A stretch of 64,000 nucleotides of DNA from positions 62,001 through 126,000 of the forward strand of contig NW_027473733.1 in NCBI RefSeq assembly GCF_050947335.1, written 5' to 3'. Below, one piece after another: positions 28,901 through 44,000 of the stretch (positions within the stretch are counted from its first letter, which is position 1; every line of letters begins with the position of its first letter). This DNA is from Megachile rotundata. Taxonomy: Eukaryota > Arthropoda > Insecta > Hymenoptera > Megachilidae. A program made the position numbers and the translations under genes. The notes below the pieces were generated by a model that worked only from the letters and a program-made list of their open reading frames with translations, had not been told where the DNA came from and did no database searches.

Positions 28901-31900
28901 TAATTCTCATTCTATCGATCATATAAGCATAATATGGCTAATAATATGAGTTAGATTGATAATAATAAGAGTAATGAGTATAGTAATTGTCGTTCTATCG
29001 ATCATTTAAGCATAATATGGGTAATAATATGAGTCAGATTGATAATAATAACAGTAATAAGTATAGTAATTGTCGTTCTATCGATCATATAAGCATAATA
29101 TGGCTAATAATATGAGTTAGATTGATAATACTAAGAGTAGTGACTATAGTAATTCTCGTTTTATCGATCATATAAGCATAATATGGCTAATAATATGAGT
29201 TAGATTGATAGTAATAAGAGTAATAAGTATAGTATTTGTCGTTCTATCGATCATATAAGCATAATAAGGCTAATAATATGAGTTAGATTGATAATAATAA
29301 GAGTAATAAGTATAGTAATTGTCGTTCTCTCGATCATATAAGCATAATATGGCTAATAAGATGAGTTAGAGTGATAATACTAAGAGTAGTGAGTATAGTA
29401 ATTCTCATTCTATCGATCATTTAAGCATAATATGGCTAATAATATGAGTTAGATTGATAATAATAAGAGTAACAACTAGAGTAATTGTCGTTCTATCGAT
29501 CATATAAGCATAATATGGCTAATAATATGAGTTAGATTGATAATAATAACAGTAATAAGTATAGTAATTGTCGTTCTATCGATCATTTAAGCATAATATG
29601 GGTAATAATATGAGTCAGATTGATAATAATAACAGTAATATGTATAGTAATTGTCGTTCTATCGATAATATAAGCATAATATTGCTAATAATATGAGTTA
29701 GATTGATAATACTAAGAGTAGTGAGTATAGTAGTTCTCGTTCTATCAATCATATAAGCATAATATGGCTAATAATATGAGTTAGATTGATAATAATAAGT
29801 GTAATAAGTATAGTAATTGTCGTTCTATCGATCATATAAGCATAATATGGCTAATAATATGAGTTAGATTGATAATACTAAGAGTAGTGAGTATAGTAAT
29901 TCTCGTTGTATCGATCATATAAGCATAATATGGCTACTAATATGAGTTAGGTTGATAATAATAAGAGTATTGAGTATAGTAATTGTAGATCTATCGATCA
30001 TTTAAGCATAATATGGCTAATAATATGAGTTAGATTGATAATAATAACAGTAATAAGTATAGTAATTGTCGTTCTATCGATAATATAACCATAATATGGC
30101 TAATAATATGATTTAGATTGATAATACTAAGAGTAGTGAGTATAGTAATTCTCGTTCTATCGATCATATATGCATAATATGGCTAATAATATGACTTAGA
30201 TTGATAATAATAAGAGTAATGAGTATAGTAATTGTAGTTCTCTCGATCATATAAGCCTAATATGGCTAATAATATGAGTTAGATTGATAATACTAAGAGT
30301 AGTAAGTATAGTAATTCTCGTTCTATCGATCATATAAGCATAATATGGCTAATAATATGAGTTAGATTGATAATAATAAGAGTGATGAGTATAGTAATTG
30401 TAGATCTATCGATCATATAAGCATAATATGGCTAATAATATGAGTTAGATTGATAATAATAAGAGTAATAAGTATAGTAATTGTCGTTCTCTCTATCATA
30501 TAAGCATAATATGGCTAATAATATGAGTTAGATTGATAATACTAAGAGTAGTAAGTATAGTAATTCTCGTTCTATCGATCATATAAGCATAATATGGCTA
30601 ATAATATGAGTTAGATTGATAATAATAAGAGTAATGAGTATAGTAATTGTAGATCTATCGATCATTTAAGCATCATATGGCTAATAATATGAGTTAGATT
30701 GATAATAATAACAGTAATAACTATAGTAATTGTCGTTCTATCGATCACTTAAGCATAATATGGGTAATAATATGAGTCAGATTGATAATAATAACAGTAA
30801 TAAGTATAGTAATTGTCGTTCTATCGATAATATAAGCATAATATGGCTAATAATATGAGTTAGATTGATAATACTAAGAGTAGTGAGTATAGTAGTTCTC
30901 GTTCTATCGATCATATAAGCATAATATGGCTAATAATATGAGTTAGATTGATAATAATAAGAGTAATAAGTATAGTAATTGTCGTTCTATCGATCATATA
31001 AGCATAATATGGCTAATAATATGAGTTAGATTGATAATACTAAGAGTAGTGAGTATAGTGATTCTCGTTCTATCGATCATATAAGCATAATATGGCTAAT
31101 AATATGAGTTAGATTGATAATAATGAGAGTAATGAGTATAATAATTGTAGATCTATCGATCATTTAAGCATAATATGGCTAATAATATGAGTTAGATTGA
31201 TAATAATAACAGTAATAAGTATAGTAATTGTCGTTCTATCGATAATATAACCATAATATGGCTAATAATATGAGTTAGATTGATAATACTAAGAGTAGTG
31301 AGTATAGTAATTCTCGTTCTATCGAACATATATGCATAATATGGCTAATAATATGAGTTAGATTGATAATAATAAGAGTAATAACTACAGTAATTGTCGT
31401 TCTATCGATCATATAAGCATAATAAGGCTAATAATATGAGTTAGAGTGATAATACTAAGAGTAGTGAGTATAGTAATTCTCATTCTATCGATCATATAAG
31501 CATAATATGGCTAATAATATGAGTTAGATTGATAATAATAAGAGTAATGAGTATAGTAATTGTAGTTCTATCGATCATTTAAGCATAATATGGCTAATAA
31601 TATGAGTCAGATTGATAATAATAAGAGTAATTAGTATAGTAATTGTCGTTCTATCGATCATATAAGCATAATATGGCTAATAATATGAGTTAGATTGATA
31701 ATAATAACAGTAATAAGTATAGTAATTGTCGTTCTATCGATCATTTAAGCATAATATGGGTAATAATATGAGTCAGATTGATAATAATAACAGTAATATG
31801 TATAGTAATTGTCGTTCTATCGATAATATAAGCATAATATTGCTAATAATATGAGTTAGATTGATAATACTAAGAGTAGTGAGTATAGTAGTTCTCGTTC

Positions 31901-33299
31901 TATCGAACATATAAGCATAATAAGGCTAATAATATGAGTTAGATTGATAATAATAAGAGTAATAAGTATAGTAATTGTCGTTCTCTCGTTCATATAAGCA
32001 TAATATGGCTAATAAGATGAGTTAGAGTGATAATACTAAGAGTAGTGAGTATAGTAATTCTCATTCTATCGATCATTTAAGCATAATATGGCTAATAATA
32101 TGAGTTAGATTGATAATAATAAGAGTAACAACTAGAGTAATTGTCGTTCTATCGATCATATAAGCATAATATGGCTAATAATATGAGTTAGATTGATAAT
32201 AATAACAGTAATAAGTATAGTAATTGTCGTTCTATCGATCATTTAAGCATAATATGGGTAATAATATGAGTCAGATTGATAATAATAACAGTAATATGTA
32301 TAGTAATTGTCGTTCTATCGATAATATAAGCATAATATTGCTAATAATATGAGTTAGATTGATAATACTAAGAGTAGTGAGTATAGTAGTTCTCGTTCTA
32401 TCGATCATATAAGCATAATATGGCTAATAATATGAGTTAGATTGATAATAATAAGAGTAATAAGTATAGTAATTGTCGTTCTATCGATCATATAAGCATA
32501 ATATGGCTAATAATATGAGTTAGATTGATAATACTAAGAGTAGTGAGTATAGTAATTCTCGTTCTATCGATCATATAAGCATAATATGGCTAATAATATG
32601 AGTTAGATTGATAATAATAAGAGTAATGAGTATAGTAATTGGAGATCTATCGATCATTTAAGCATCATATGGCTAATAATATGAGTTAGATTGATAATAA
32701 TAACAGTAATAAGTATAGTAATTGTCGTTCTATCGATAATATAGCCATAATATGGCTAATAATATGATTTAGATTGATAATACTAAGAGTAGTGAGTATA
32801 GTAATTCTCGTTCTATCGATCATATATGCATAATATGGCTAATAATATGAGTTAGATTGATAATAATAAGAGTAATAACTACAGTAATTGTCGTTCTATC
32901 GATCATATAAGCATAATAAGGCTAATAATATGATTTAGAGTGATAATACTAAGAGTAGTGAGTATAGTAATTCTCATTCTATCGATCATATAAGCATAAT
33001 ATGGCTAATAATATGAGTTAGATTGATAATAATAAGAGTAATGAGTATAGTAATTGTCGTTCTATCGATCATTTAAGCATAATATGGGTAATAATATGAG
33101 TCAGATTGATAATAATAACAGTAATAAGTATAGTAATTGTCGTTCTATCGATCATATAAGCATAATATGGCTAATAATATGAGTTAGATTGATAATACTA
33201 AGAGTAGTGACTATAGTAATTCTCGTTTTATCGATCATATAAGCATAATATGGCTAATAATATGAGTTAGATTGATAGTAATAAGAGTAATAAGTATAG

Positions 33300-36200
33300 T
33301 AATTGTCGTTCTATCGATCATATAAGCATAATAATGCTAATAATATGAGTTAGATTGATAATAATAAGAGTAATAAGTATAGTAATTGTCGTTCTCTCGA
33401 TCATATAAGCATAATATGGCTAATAAGATGAGTTAGAGTGATAATACTAAGAGTAGTGAGTATAGTAATTCTCATTCTATCGATCATTTAAGCATAATAT
33501 GGCTAATAATATGAGTTAGATTGATAATAATAAGAGTAACAACTAGAGTAATTGTCGTTCTATCGATCATATAAGCATAATATGGCTAATAATATGAGTT
33601 AGATTGATAATAATAACAGTAATAAGTATAGTAATTGTCGTTCTATCGATCATTTAAGCATAATATGGGTAATAATATGAGTCAGATTGATAATAATAAC
33701 AGTAATATGTATAGTAATTGTCGTTCTATCGATAATATAAGCATAATATTGCTAATAATATGAGTTAGATTGATAATACTAAGAGTAGTGAGTATAGTAG
33801 TTCTCGTTCTATCAATCATATAAGCATAATATGGCTAATAATATGAGTTAGATTGATAATAATAAGTGTAATAAGTATAGTAATTGTCATTCTATCGATC
33901 ATATAAGCATAATATGGCTAATAATATGAGTTAGATTGATAATACTAAGAGTAGTGAGTATAGTAATTCTCGTTCTATCGATCATATAAGCATAATATGG
34001 CTACTAATATGAGTTAGATTGATAATAATAAGAGTATTGAGTATAGTAATTGTAGATCTATCGATCATTTAAGCATAATATGGCTAATAATATGAGTTAG
34101 ATTGATAATAATAACAGTAATAAGTATAGTAATTGTCGTTCTATCGATAATATAACCATAATATGGCTAATAATATGATTTAGATTGATAATACTAAGAG
34201 TAGTGAGTATAGTAATTCTCGTTCTATCGATCATATATGCATAATATGGCTAATAATATGAGTTAGATTGATAATAATAAGAGTAATGAGTATAGTAATT
34301 GTAGTTCTATCGATCATTTAAGCATAATATGGCTAATAATATGAGTTAGATTGATAATAATAAGAGTAATAAGTATAGTAATTGTCGTTCTCTCGATCAT
34401 ATAAGCATAATATGGCTAATAATATGAGTTAGATTGATAATACTAAGAGTAGTAAGTATAGTAATTCTCGTTCTATCGATCATATAAGCATAATATGGCT
34501 AATAATATGAGTTAGATTGATAATAATAAGAGTAATGAGTATAGTAATTGTAGATCTATCGATCATATAAGCATAATATGGCTAATAATATGAGTTAGAT
34601 TGATAATAATAAGAGTAATAAGTATAGTAATTGTCGTTCTCTCGATCATATAAGCATAATATGGCTAATAATATGAGTTAGATTGATAATACTAAGAGTA
34701 GTAAGTATAGTAATTCTCGTTCTATCGATCATATAAGCATAATATGGCTAATAATATGAGTTAGATTGATAATAATAAGAGTAATGAGTATAGTAATTGT
34801 AGATCTATCGATCATTTAAGCATCATATGGCTAATAATATGAGTTAGATTGATAATAATAACAGTAATAAGTATAGTAATTGTCGTTCTATCGATCACTT
34901 AAGCATAATATGGGTAATAATATGAGTCAGATTGATAATAATAACAGTAATAAGTATAGTAATTGTCGTTCTATCGATAATATAAGCATAATATGGCTAA
35001 TAATATGAGTTAGATTGATAATACTAAGAGTAGTGAGTATAGTAGTTCTCGTTCTATCGATCATATAAGCATAATATGGCTAATAATATGAGTTAGATTG
35101 ATAATAATAAGAGTAATAAGTATAGTAATTGTCGTTCTATCGATCATATAAGCATAATATGGCTAATAATATGAGTTAGATTGATAATACTAAGAGTAGT
35201 GAGTACAGTGATTCTCGTTCTATCGATCATATAAGCATAATATGGCTAATAATATGAGTTAGATTGATAATAATGAGAGTAATGAGTATAATAATTGTAG
35301 ATCTATCGATCATTTAAGCATAATATGGCTAATAATATGAGTTAGATTGATAATAATAACAGTAATAAGTATAGTAATTGTCGTTCTATCGATAATATAA
35401 CCATAATATGGCTAATAATATGAGTTAGATTGATAATACTAAGAGTAGTGAGTATAGTAATTCTCGTTCTATCGAACATATTTGCATAATATGGCTAATA
35501 ATATGAGTTAGATTGATAATAATAAGAGTAATAACTACAGTAATTGTCGTTCTATCGATCATATAAGCATAATAAGGCTAATAATATGAGTTAGAGTGAT
35601 AATACTAAGAGTAGTGAGTATAGTAATTCTCATTCTATCGATCATATAAGCATAATATGGCTAATAATATGAGTTAGATTGATAATAATAAGAGTAATGA
35701 GTATAGTAATTGTAGTTCTATCGATCATTTAAGCATAATATGGCTAATAATATGAGTCAGATTGATAATAATAAGAGTAATTAGTATAGTAATTGTCGTT
35801 CTATCGATCATATAAGCATAATATGGCTAATAATATGAGTTAGATTGATAATAATAACAGTAATAAGTATAGTAATTGTCGTTCTATCGATCATTTAAGC
35901 ATAATATGGGTAATAATATGAGTCAGATTGATAATAATAACAGTAATATGTATAGTAATTGTCGTTCTATCGATAATATAAGCATAATATTGCTAATAAT
36001 ATGAGTTAGATTGATAATACTAAGAGTAGTGAGTATAGTAATTCTCGTTCTATCGATCATATAAGCATAATAATGCTAATAATATGAGTTAGATTGATAA
36101 TAATAAGAGTAATAAGTATAGTAATTGTCGTTCTCTCGATCATATAAGCATAATATGGCTAATAAGATGAGTTAGAGTGATAATACTAAGAGTAGTGAGT

Positions 36201-38800
36201 ATAGTAATTCTCATTCTATCGATCATTTAAGCATAATATGGCTAATAATATGAGTTAGATTGATAATAATAAGAGTAACAACTAGAGTAATTGTCGTTCT
36301 ATCGATCATATAAGCATAATATGGCTAATAATATGAGTTAGATTGATAATAATAACAGTAATAAGTATAGTAATTGTCGTTCTATCGATCATTTAAGCAT
36401 AATATGGGTAATAATATGAGTCAGATTGATAATAATAACAGTAATATGTATAGTAATTGTCGTTCTATCGATAATATAAGCATAATATTGCTAATAATAT
36501 GAGTTAGATTGATAATACTAAGAGTAGTGAGTATAGTAGTTCTCGTTCTATCAATCATATAAGCATAATATGGCTAATAATATGAGTTAGATTGATAGTA
36601 ATAAGTGTAATAAGTATAGTAATTGTCATTCTATCGATCATATAAGCATAATATGGCTAATAATATGAGTTAGATTGATAATACTAAGAGTAGTGAGTAT
36701 AGTAATTCTCGTTCTATCGATCATATAAGCATAATATGGCTACTAATATGAGTTAGATTGATAATAATAAGAGTATTGAGTATAGTAATTGTAGATCTAT
36801 CGATCATTTAAGCATAATATGGCTAATAATATGAGTTAGATTGATAATAATAACAGTAATAAGTATAGTAATTGTCGTTCTATCGATAATATAACCATAA
36901 TATGGCTAATAATATGATTTAGATTGATAATACTAAGAGTAGTGAGTATAGTAATTCTCGTTCTATCGATCATATATGCATAATATGGCTAATAATATGA
37001 GTTAGATTGATAATAATAAGAGTAATGAGTATAGTAATTGTAGTTCTATCGATCATTTAAGCATAATATGGCTAATAATATGAGTTAGATTGATAATAAT
37101 AAGAGTAATAAGTATAGTAATTGTCGTTCTCTCGATCATATAAGCATAATATGGCTAATAATATGAGTTAGATTGATAATACTAAGAGTAGTAAGTATAG
37201 TAATTCTCGTTCTATCGATCATATAAGCATAATATGGCTAATAATATGAGTTAGATTGATAATAATAAGAGTAATGAGTATAGTAATTGTAGATCTATCG
37301 ATCATATAAGCATAATATGGCTAATAATATGAGTTAGATTGATAATAATAAGAGTAATAAGTATAGTAATTGTCGTTCTCTCGATCATATAAGCATAATA
37401 TGGCTAATAATATGAGTTAGATTGATAATACTAAGAGTAGTAAGTATAGTAATTCTCGTTCTATCGATCATATAAGCATAATATGGCTAATAATATGAGT
37501 TAGATTGATAACAATAAGAGTAATGAGTATAGTAATTGTAGATCTATCGATCATTTAAGCATCATATGGCTAATAATATGAGTTAGATTGATAATAATAA
37601 CAGTAATAAGTATAGTAATTGTCGTTCTATCGATCACTTAAGCATAATATGGGTAATAATATGAGTCAGATTGATAATAATAACAGTAATAAGTATAGTA
37701 ATTGTCGTTCTATCGATAATATAAGCATAATATGGCTAATAATATGAGTTAGATTGATAATACTAAGAGTAGTGAGTATAGTAGTTCTCGTTCTATCGAT
37801 CATATAAGCATAATATGGCTAATAATATGAGTTAGATTGATAATAATAAGAGTAATAAGTATAGTAATTGTCGTTCTATCGATCATATAAGCATAATATG
37901 GCTAATAATATGAGTTAGATTGATAATACTAAGAGTAGTGAGTATAGTGATTCTCGTTCTATCGATCATATAAGCATAATATGGCTAATAATATGAGTTA
38001 GATTGATAATAATGAGAGTAATGAGTATAATAATTGTAGATCTATCGATCATTTAAGCATAATATGGCTAATAATATGAGTTAGATTGATAATAATAACA
38101 GTAATAAGTATAGTAATTGTCGTTCTATCGATAATATAACCATAATATGGCTAATAATATGAGTTAGATTGATAATACTAAGAGTAGTGAGTATAGTAAT
38201 TCTCGTTCTATCGAACATATATGCATAATATGGCTAATAATATGAGTTAGATTGATAATAATAAGAGTAATAACTACAGTAATTGTCGTTCTATCGATCA
38301 TATAAGCATAATAAGGCTAATAATATGAGTTAGAGTGATAATACTAAGAGTAGTGAGTATAGTAATTCTCATTCTATCGATCATATAAGCATAATATGGC
38401 TAATAATATGAGTTAGATTGATAATAATAAGAGTAATGAGTATAGTAATTGTAGTTCTATCGATCATTTAAGCATAATATGGCTAATAATATGAGTCAGA
38501 TTGATAATAATAAGAGTAATTAGTATAGTAATTGTCGTTCTATCGATCATATAAGCATAATATGGCTAATAATATGAGTTAGATTGATAATAATAACAGT
38601 AATAAGTATAGTAATTGTCGTTCTATCGATCATTTAAGCATAATATGGGTAATAATATGAGTCAGATTGATAATAATAACAGTAATATGTATAGTAATTG
38701 TCGTTCTATCGATAATATAAGCATAATATTGCTAATAATATGAGTTAGATTGATAATACTAAGAGTAGTGAGTATAGTAGTTCTCGTTCTATCGAACATA
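33300..38800 (+). repeat. 33-monomer (2,739 bp) HOR duplication
   Basis: Four marker pairs lie exactly 2,739 bp apart: aataatgct (33,333 and 36,072), atcaatc (33,811 and 36,550), gtcattctatcgatc (33,881 and 36,620) and agtgattctc (35,207 and 37,946). The aataatgct and gtcattctatcgatc variants are otherwise rare, which supports a recent copy of this segment. The next segment diverges near 38.8 kb, where gaacatataagcataataagg appears. Confidence 0.82.
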
Positions 38801-41006
38801 TAAGCATAATAAGGCTAATAATATGAGTTAGATTGATAATAATAAGAGTAATAAGTATAGTAATTGTCGTTCTCTCGATCATATAAGCATAATATGGCTA
38901 ATAAGATGAGTTAGAGTGATAATACTAAGAGTAGTGAGTATAGTAATTCTCATTCTATCGATCATTTAAGCATAATATGGCTAATAATATGAGTTAGATT
39001 GATAATAATAAGAGTAACAACTAGAGTAATTGTCGTTCTATCGATCATATAAGCATAATATGGCTAATAATATGAGTTAGATTGATAATAATAACCGTAA
39101 TAAGTATAGTAATTGTCGTTCTATCGATCATTTAAGCATAATATGGGTAATAATATGAGTCAGATTGATAATAATAACAGTAATATGTATAGTAATTGTC
39201 GTTCTATCGATAATATAAGCATAATATTGCTAATAATATGAGTTAGATTGATAATACTAAGAGTAGTGAGTATAGTAGTTCTCGTTCTATCGATCATATA
39301 AGCATAATATGGCTAATAATATGAGTTAGATTGATAATAATAAGAGTAATAAGTATAGTAATTGTCGTTCTATCGATCATATAAGCATAATATGGCTAAT
39401 AATATGAGTTAGATTGATAATACTAAGAGTAGTGAGTATAGTAATTCTCGTTCTATCGATCATATAAGCATAATATGGCTAATAATATGAGTTAGATTGA
39501 TAATAATAAGAGTATTGAGTATAGTAATTGTAGATCTATCGATCATTTAAGCATAATATGGCTAATAATATGAGTTAGATTGATAATAATAACAGTAATA
39601 AGTATAGTAATTGTCGTTCTATCGATAATATAACCATAATATGGTTAATAATATGATTTAGATTGATAATACTAAGAGTAGTGAGTATAGTAATTCTCGT
39701 TCTATCGATCATATAAGCATAATATGGCTAATAATATGAGTTAGATTGATAATAATAAGAGTAATAATTACAGTAATTGTCGTTCTATCGATCATATAAG
39801 CATAATAAGGCTAATAATATGAGTTAGAGTGATAATACTAAGAGTAGTGAGTATAGTAATTCTCATTCTATCGATCATATAAGCATAATATGGCTAATAA
39901 TATGAGTTAGATTGATAATAATAAGAGTAATGAGTATAGTAATTGTAGTTCTATCGATCATATCGGCATAATATGGTTAATAATATGAGTTAGATTCATA
40001 ATAATAAGAGTAATAAGTATAGTAATTTTCGTTCTTTCGATCATATAAGCATAATATGGCTAATAATATGAGTTAGATTGATAATAATAAGAGTAATAAG
40101 TATAGTAATTGTCGTTCTCTCGATCATATAATCATAATATGGCTAATAATATGAGTTAGATTGATAATACTAAGAGTAGTGAGTATAGTAATTCTCGTTC
40201 TATCGATCATATAAGCATAATATGGCTAATAATATGAGTTAGATTGATAATAATAAGAGTAATGAGTATAGTAATTGTAGATCTATCGATCATTTAAGCA
40301 TCATATGGCTAATAATATGAGTTAGATTGATAATAATAACAGTAATAAGTATAGTAATTGTCGTTCTGTCGATAATATAGCCATAATATGGCTAATAATA
40401 TGATTTAGATTGATAATACTAAGAGTAGTGAGTATAGTAATTCTCGTTCTATCGATCATATATGCATAATATGGCTAATAATATGAGTTAGATTGATAAT
40501 AATAAGAGTAATAACTACAGTAATTGTCGTTCTATCGATCATATAAGCATAATAAGGCTAATAATATGATTTAGAGTGATAATACTAAGAGTAGTGAGTA
40601 TAGTAATTCTCATTCTATCGATCATATAAGCATAATATGGCTAATAATATGAGTTAGATTGATAATAATAAGAGTAATGAGTATAGTAATTGTCGTTCTA
40701 TCGATCATTTAAGCATAATATGGGTAATAATATGAGTCAGATTGATAATAATAACAGTAATAAGTATAGTAATTGTCGTTCTATCGATCATATAAGCATA
40801 ATATGGCTAATAATAGGAGTTAGATTGATAATACTAAGAGTAGTGACTATAGTAATTCTCGTTTTATCGATCATATAAGCATAATATGGCTAATAATATG
40901 AGTTAGATTGATAGTAATAAGAGTAATAAGTATAGTAATTGTCGTTTTATCGATCATATAAGCATAATAAGGCTAATAATATGAGTTAGATTGATAATAA
41001 TAAGAG

Positions 41007-44000
41007 TAATAAGTATAGTAATTGTCGTTCTCTCGATCATATAAGCATAATATGGCTAATAAGATGAGTTACAGTGATAATACTAAGAGTAGTGAGTATA
41101 GTAATTCTCATTCTATCGATCATTTAAGCATAATATGGCTAATAATATGAGTTAGATTGATAATAATAAGAGTAACAACTAGAGTAATTGTCGTTCTATC
41201 GATCATATAAGCATAATATGGCTAATAATATGAGTTAGATTGATAATAATAACAGTAATACGTATAGTAATTGTCGTTCTATCGATCATTTAAGCATAAT
41301 ATGGGTAATAATATGAGTCAGATTGATAATAATAACAGTAATATGTATAGTAATTGTCGTTCTATCGATAATATAAGCATAATATTGCTAATAATATGAG
41401 TTAGATTGATAATACTAAGAGTAGTGAGTATAGTAGTTCTCGTTCTATCAATCATATAAGCATAATATGGCTAATAATATGAGTTAGATTGATAATAATA
41501 AGTGTAATAAGTATAGTAATTGTCGTTCTATCGATCATATAAGCATAATATGGCTAATAATATGAGTTAGATTGATAATACTAAGAGTAGTGAGTATAGT
41601 AATTCTCGTTCTATCGATCATATAAGCATAATATGGCTACTAATATGAGTTAGATTGATAATAATAAGAGTATTGAGTATAGTAATTGTAGATCTATCGA
41701 TCATTTAAGCATAATATGGCTAATAATATGAGTTAGATTGATAATAATAACCGTAATAAGTATAGTAATTGCCGTTCTATCGATAATATAGCCATAATAT
41801 GGCTAATAATATGATTTAGATTGATAATACTAAGAGTAGTGAGTATAGTAATTCTCGTTCTATCGATCATATATGCATAATATGGCTAATAATATGAGTT
41901 AGATTGATAATAATAAGAGTAATGAGTATAGTAATTGTAGTTCTATCGATCATTTAAGCATAATATGGCTAATAATATGAGTTAGATTGATAATAATAAC
42001 AGTAATAAGTATAGTAATTGTCGTTCCATCGATAATATAACCATAATATGGCTAGTAATATGAGTTAGATTGATAATACTAAGAGTAGTGAGTATAGTAA
42101 TTCTCGTTCTATCGATCATATAAGCATAATATGGCTAATAATATGAGTTAGATTGATAATAATAAGAGTAATAACTACAGTAATGTCGTTCTATCGATCA
42201 TATAAGCATAATAAGGCTAATAATATGAGTTAGAGTGATAATACTAAGAGTAGTGAGTATAGTAATTCTCATTCTATCGATCATATAAGCATAATATGGC
42301 TAATAATATGAGTTAGATTGATAATAATAAGAGTAATGAGTATAGTAATTGTCGTTCTATCGATCATTTAAGCATAATATGGGTAATAATATGAGTCAGA
42401 TTGATAATAATAACAGTAATAAGTATAGTAATTGTCGTTCTATCGATCATATAAGCATAATATGGCTAATAATATGAGTTAGAGTGATAATACTAAGAGT
42501 AGTGAGTATAGTAATTCTCATTCTATCGATCATATAAGCATAATATGGTTAATAATATGAGTTAGATTCATAATAATAAGAGTAATAAGTATAGTAATTG
42601 TCGTTCTATCGATCATATAAGCATAATATGGCTAATAATATGAGTTAGATTGATAATAATAAGAGTAATAAGTATAGTAATTGTCGTTCTCTCGATCATA
42701 GAAGCATAATATGGCTAATAATATGAGTTAGATTGATAATACTAAGAGTAGTGAGTATAGTAATTCTCGTTCTATCGATCATATAAGCATAATATGGCTA
42801 ATAATATGAGTTAGATTGATAATAATAAGAGTAATGAGTATAGTAATTGTAGATCTATTGATCATTTAAGCATCATATGCCTAATAATATGAGTTAGATT
42901 GATAATAATAACAGTAATAAGTATAGTAATTGTCGTTCTATCGATAATATAGCCATAATATGGCTAATAATATGATTTAGATTGATAATACTAAGAGTAG
43001 TGAGTATAGTAATTCTCGTTCTATCGATCATATATGCATAATATGGCTAATAATATGAGTTAGATTGATAATAATAAGAGTAATAACTACAGTAATTGTC
43101 GTTCTATCGATCATATAAGCATAATAAGGCTAATAATATGATTTAGAGTGATAATACTAAGAGTAGTGATTATAGTAATTCTCATTCTATCGATCACATA
43201 AGCATAATATGGCTAATAATATGAGTTAGATTGATAATAATAAGAGTAATGAGTATAGTAATTGTCGTTCTATCGATCATTTAAGCATAATATGGGTAAT
43301 AATATGAGTCAGATTGATAATAATAACAGTAATAAGTATAGTAATTGTCGTTCTATCGATCATATAAGCATAATATGGCTAATAATATGAGTTAGATTGA
43401 TAATAATAAGAGTAGTGAGTATAGTAATTCTCGTTCTATCGATCATATAAGCATGATATGGCTAATAATATGGGTTAGATTGATAATAATAAGAGTAATA
43501 ACTACAGTAATTGTCGTTCTATCGATCATATAAGCATAATAAGGCTAATAATATGAGTTAGAGTGATAATACTAAGAGTAGTGAGTATAGTAATTCTCAT
43601 TCTATCGATCATATAAGCATAATATGGCTAATAATATGAGTTAGATTGATAATAATAACAGTAATAAGTATAGTAATTGTCGTTCTATCGATAATATAAC
43701 CATAATATGGCTAATAATATGATTTAGATTGATAATACTAAGAGTAGTGAGTATAGTAATTCTCGTTCTATCGATCATATATGCATAATATGGCTAATAA
43801 TATGAGTTAGATTGATAATAATAAGAGTAATGAGTATAGTAATTGTAGTTCTATCGATCATTTAAGCATAATATGGCTAATAATATGAGTTAGATTGATA
43901 ATAATAACAGTAATAAGTATAGTAATTGTCGTTCTATCGATAATATAACCATAATATGGCTAGTAATATAAGTTAGATTGATAATACTAAGAGTAGTGAG

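Noticed and set aside
40690..40878. Possible 62-residue protein-coding gene
   Set aside because: The frame is satellite sequence opened by one T-to-G change at 40,816. It starts with TTG, has no ribosome-binding or splice context, and its composition is that of the repeat.
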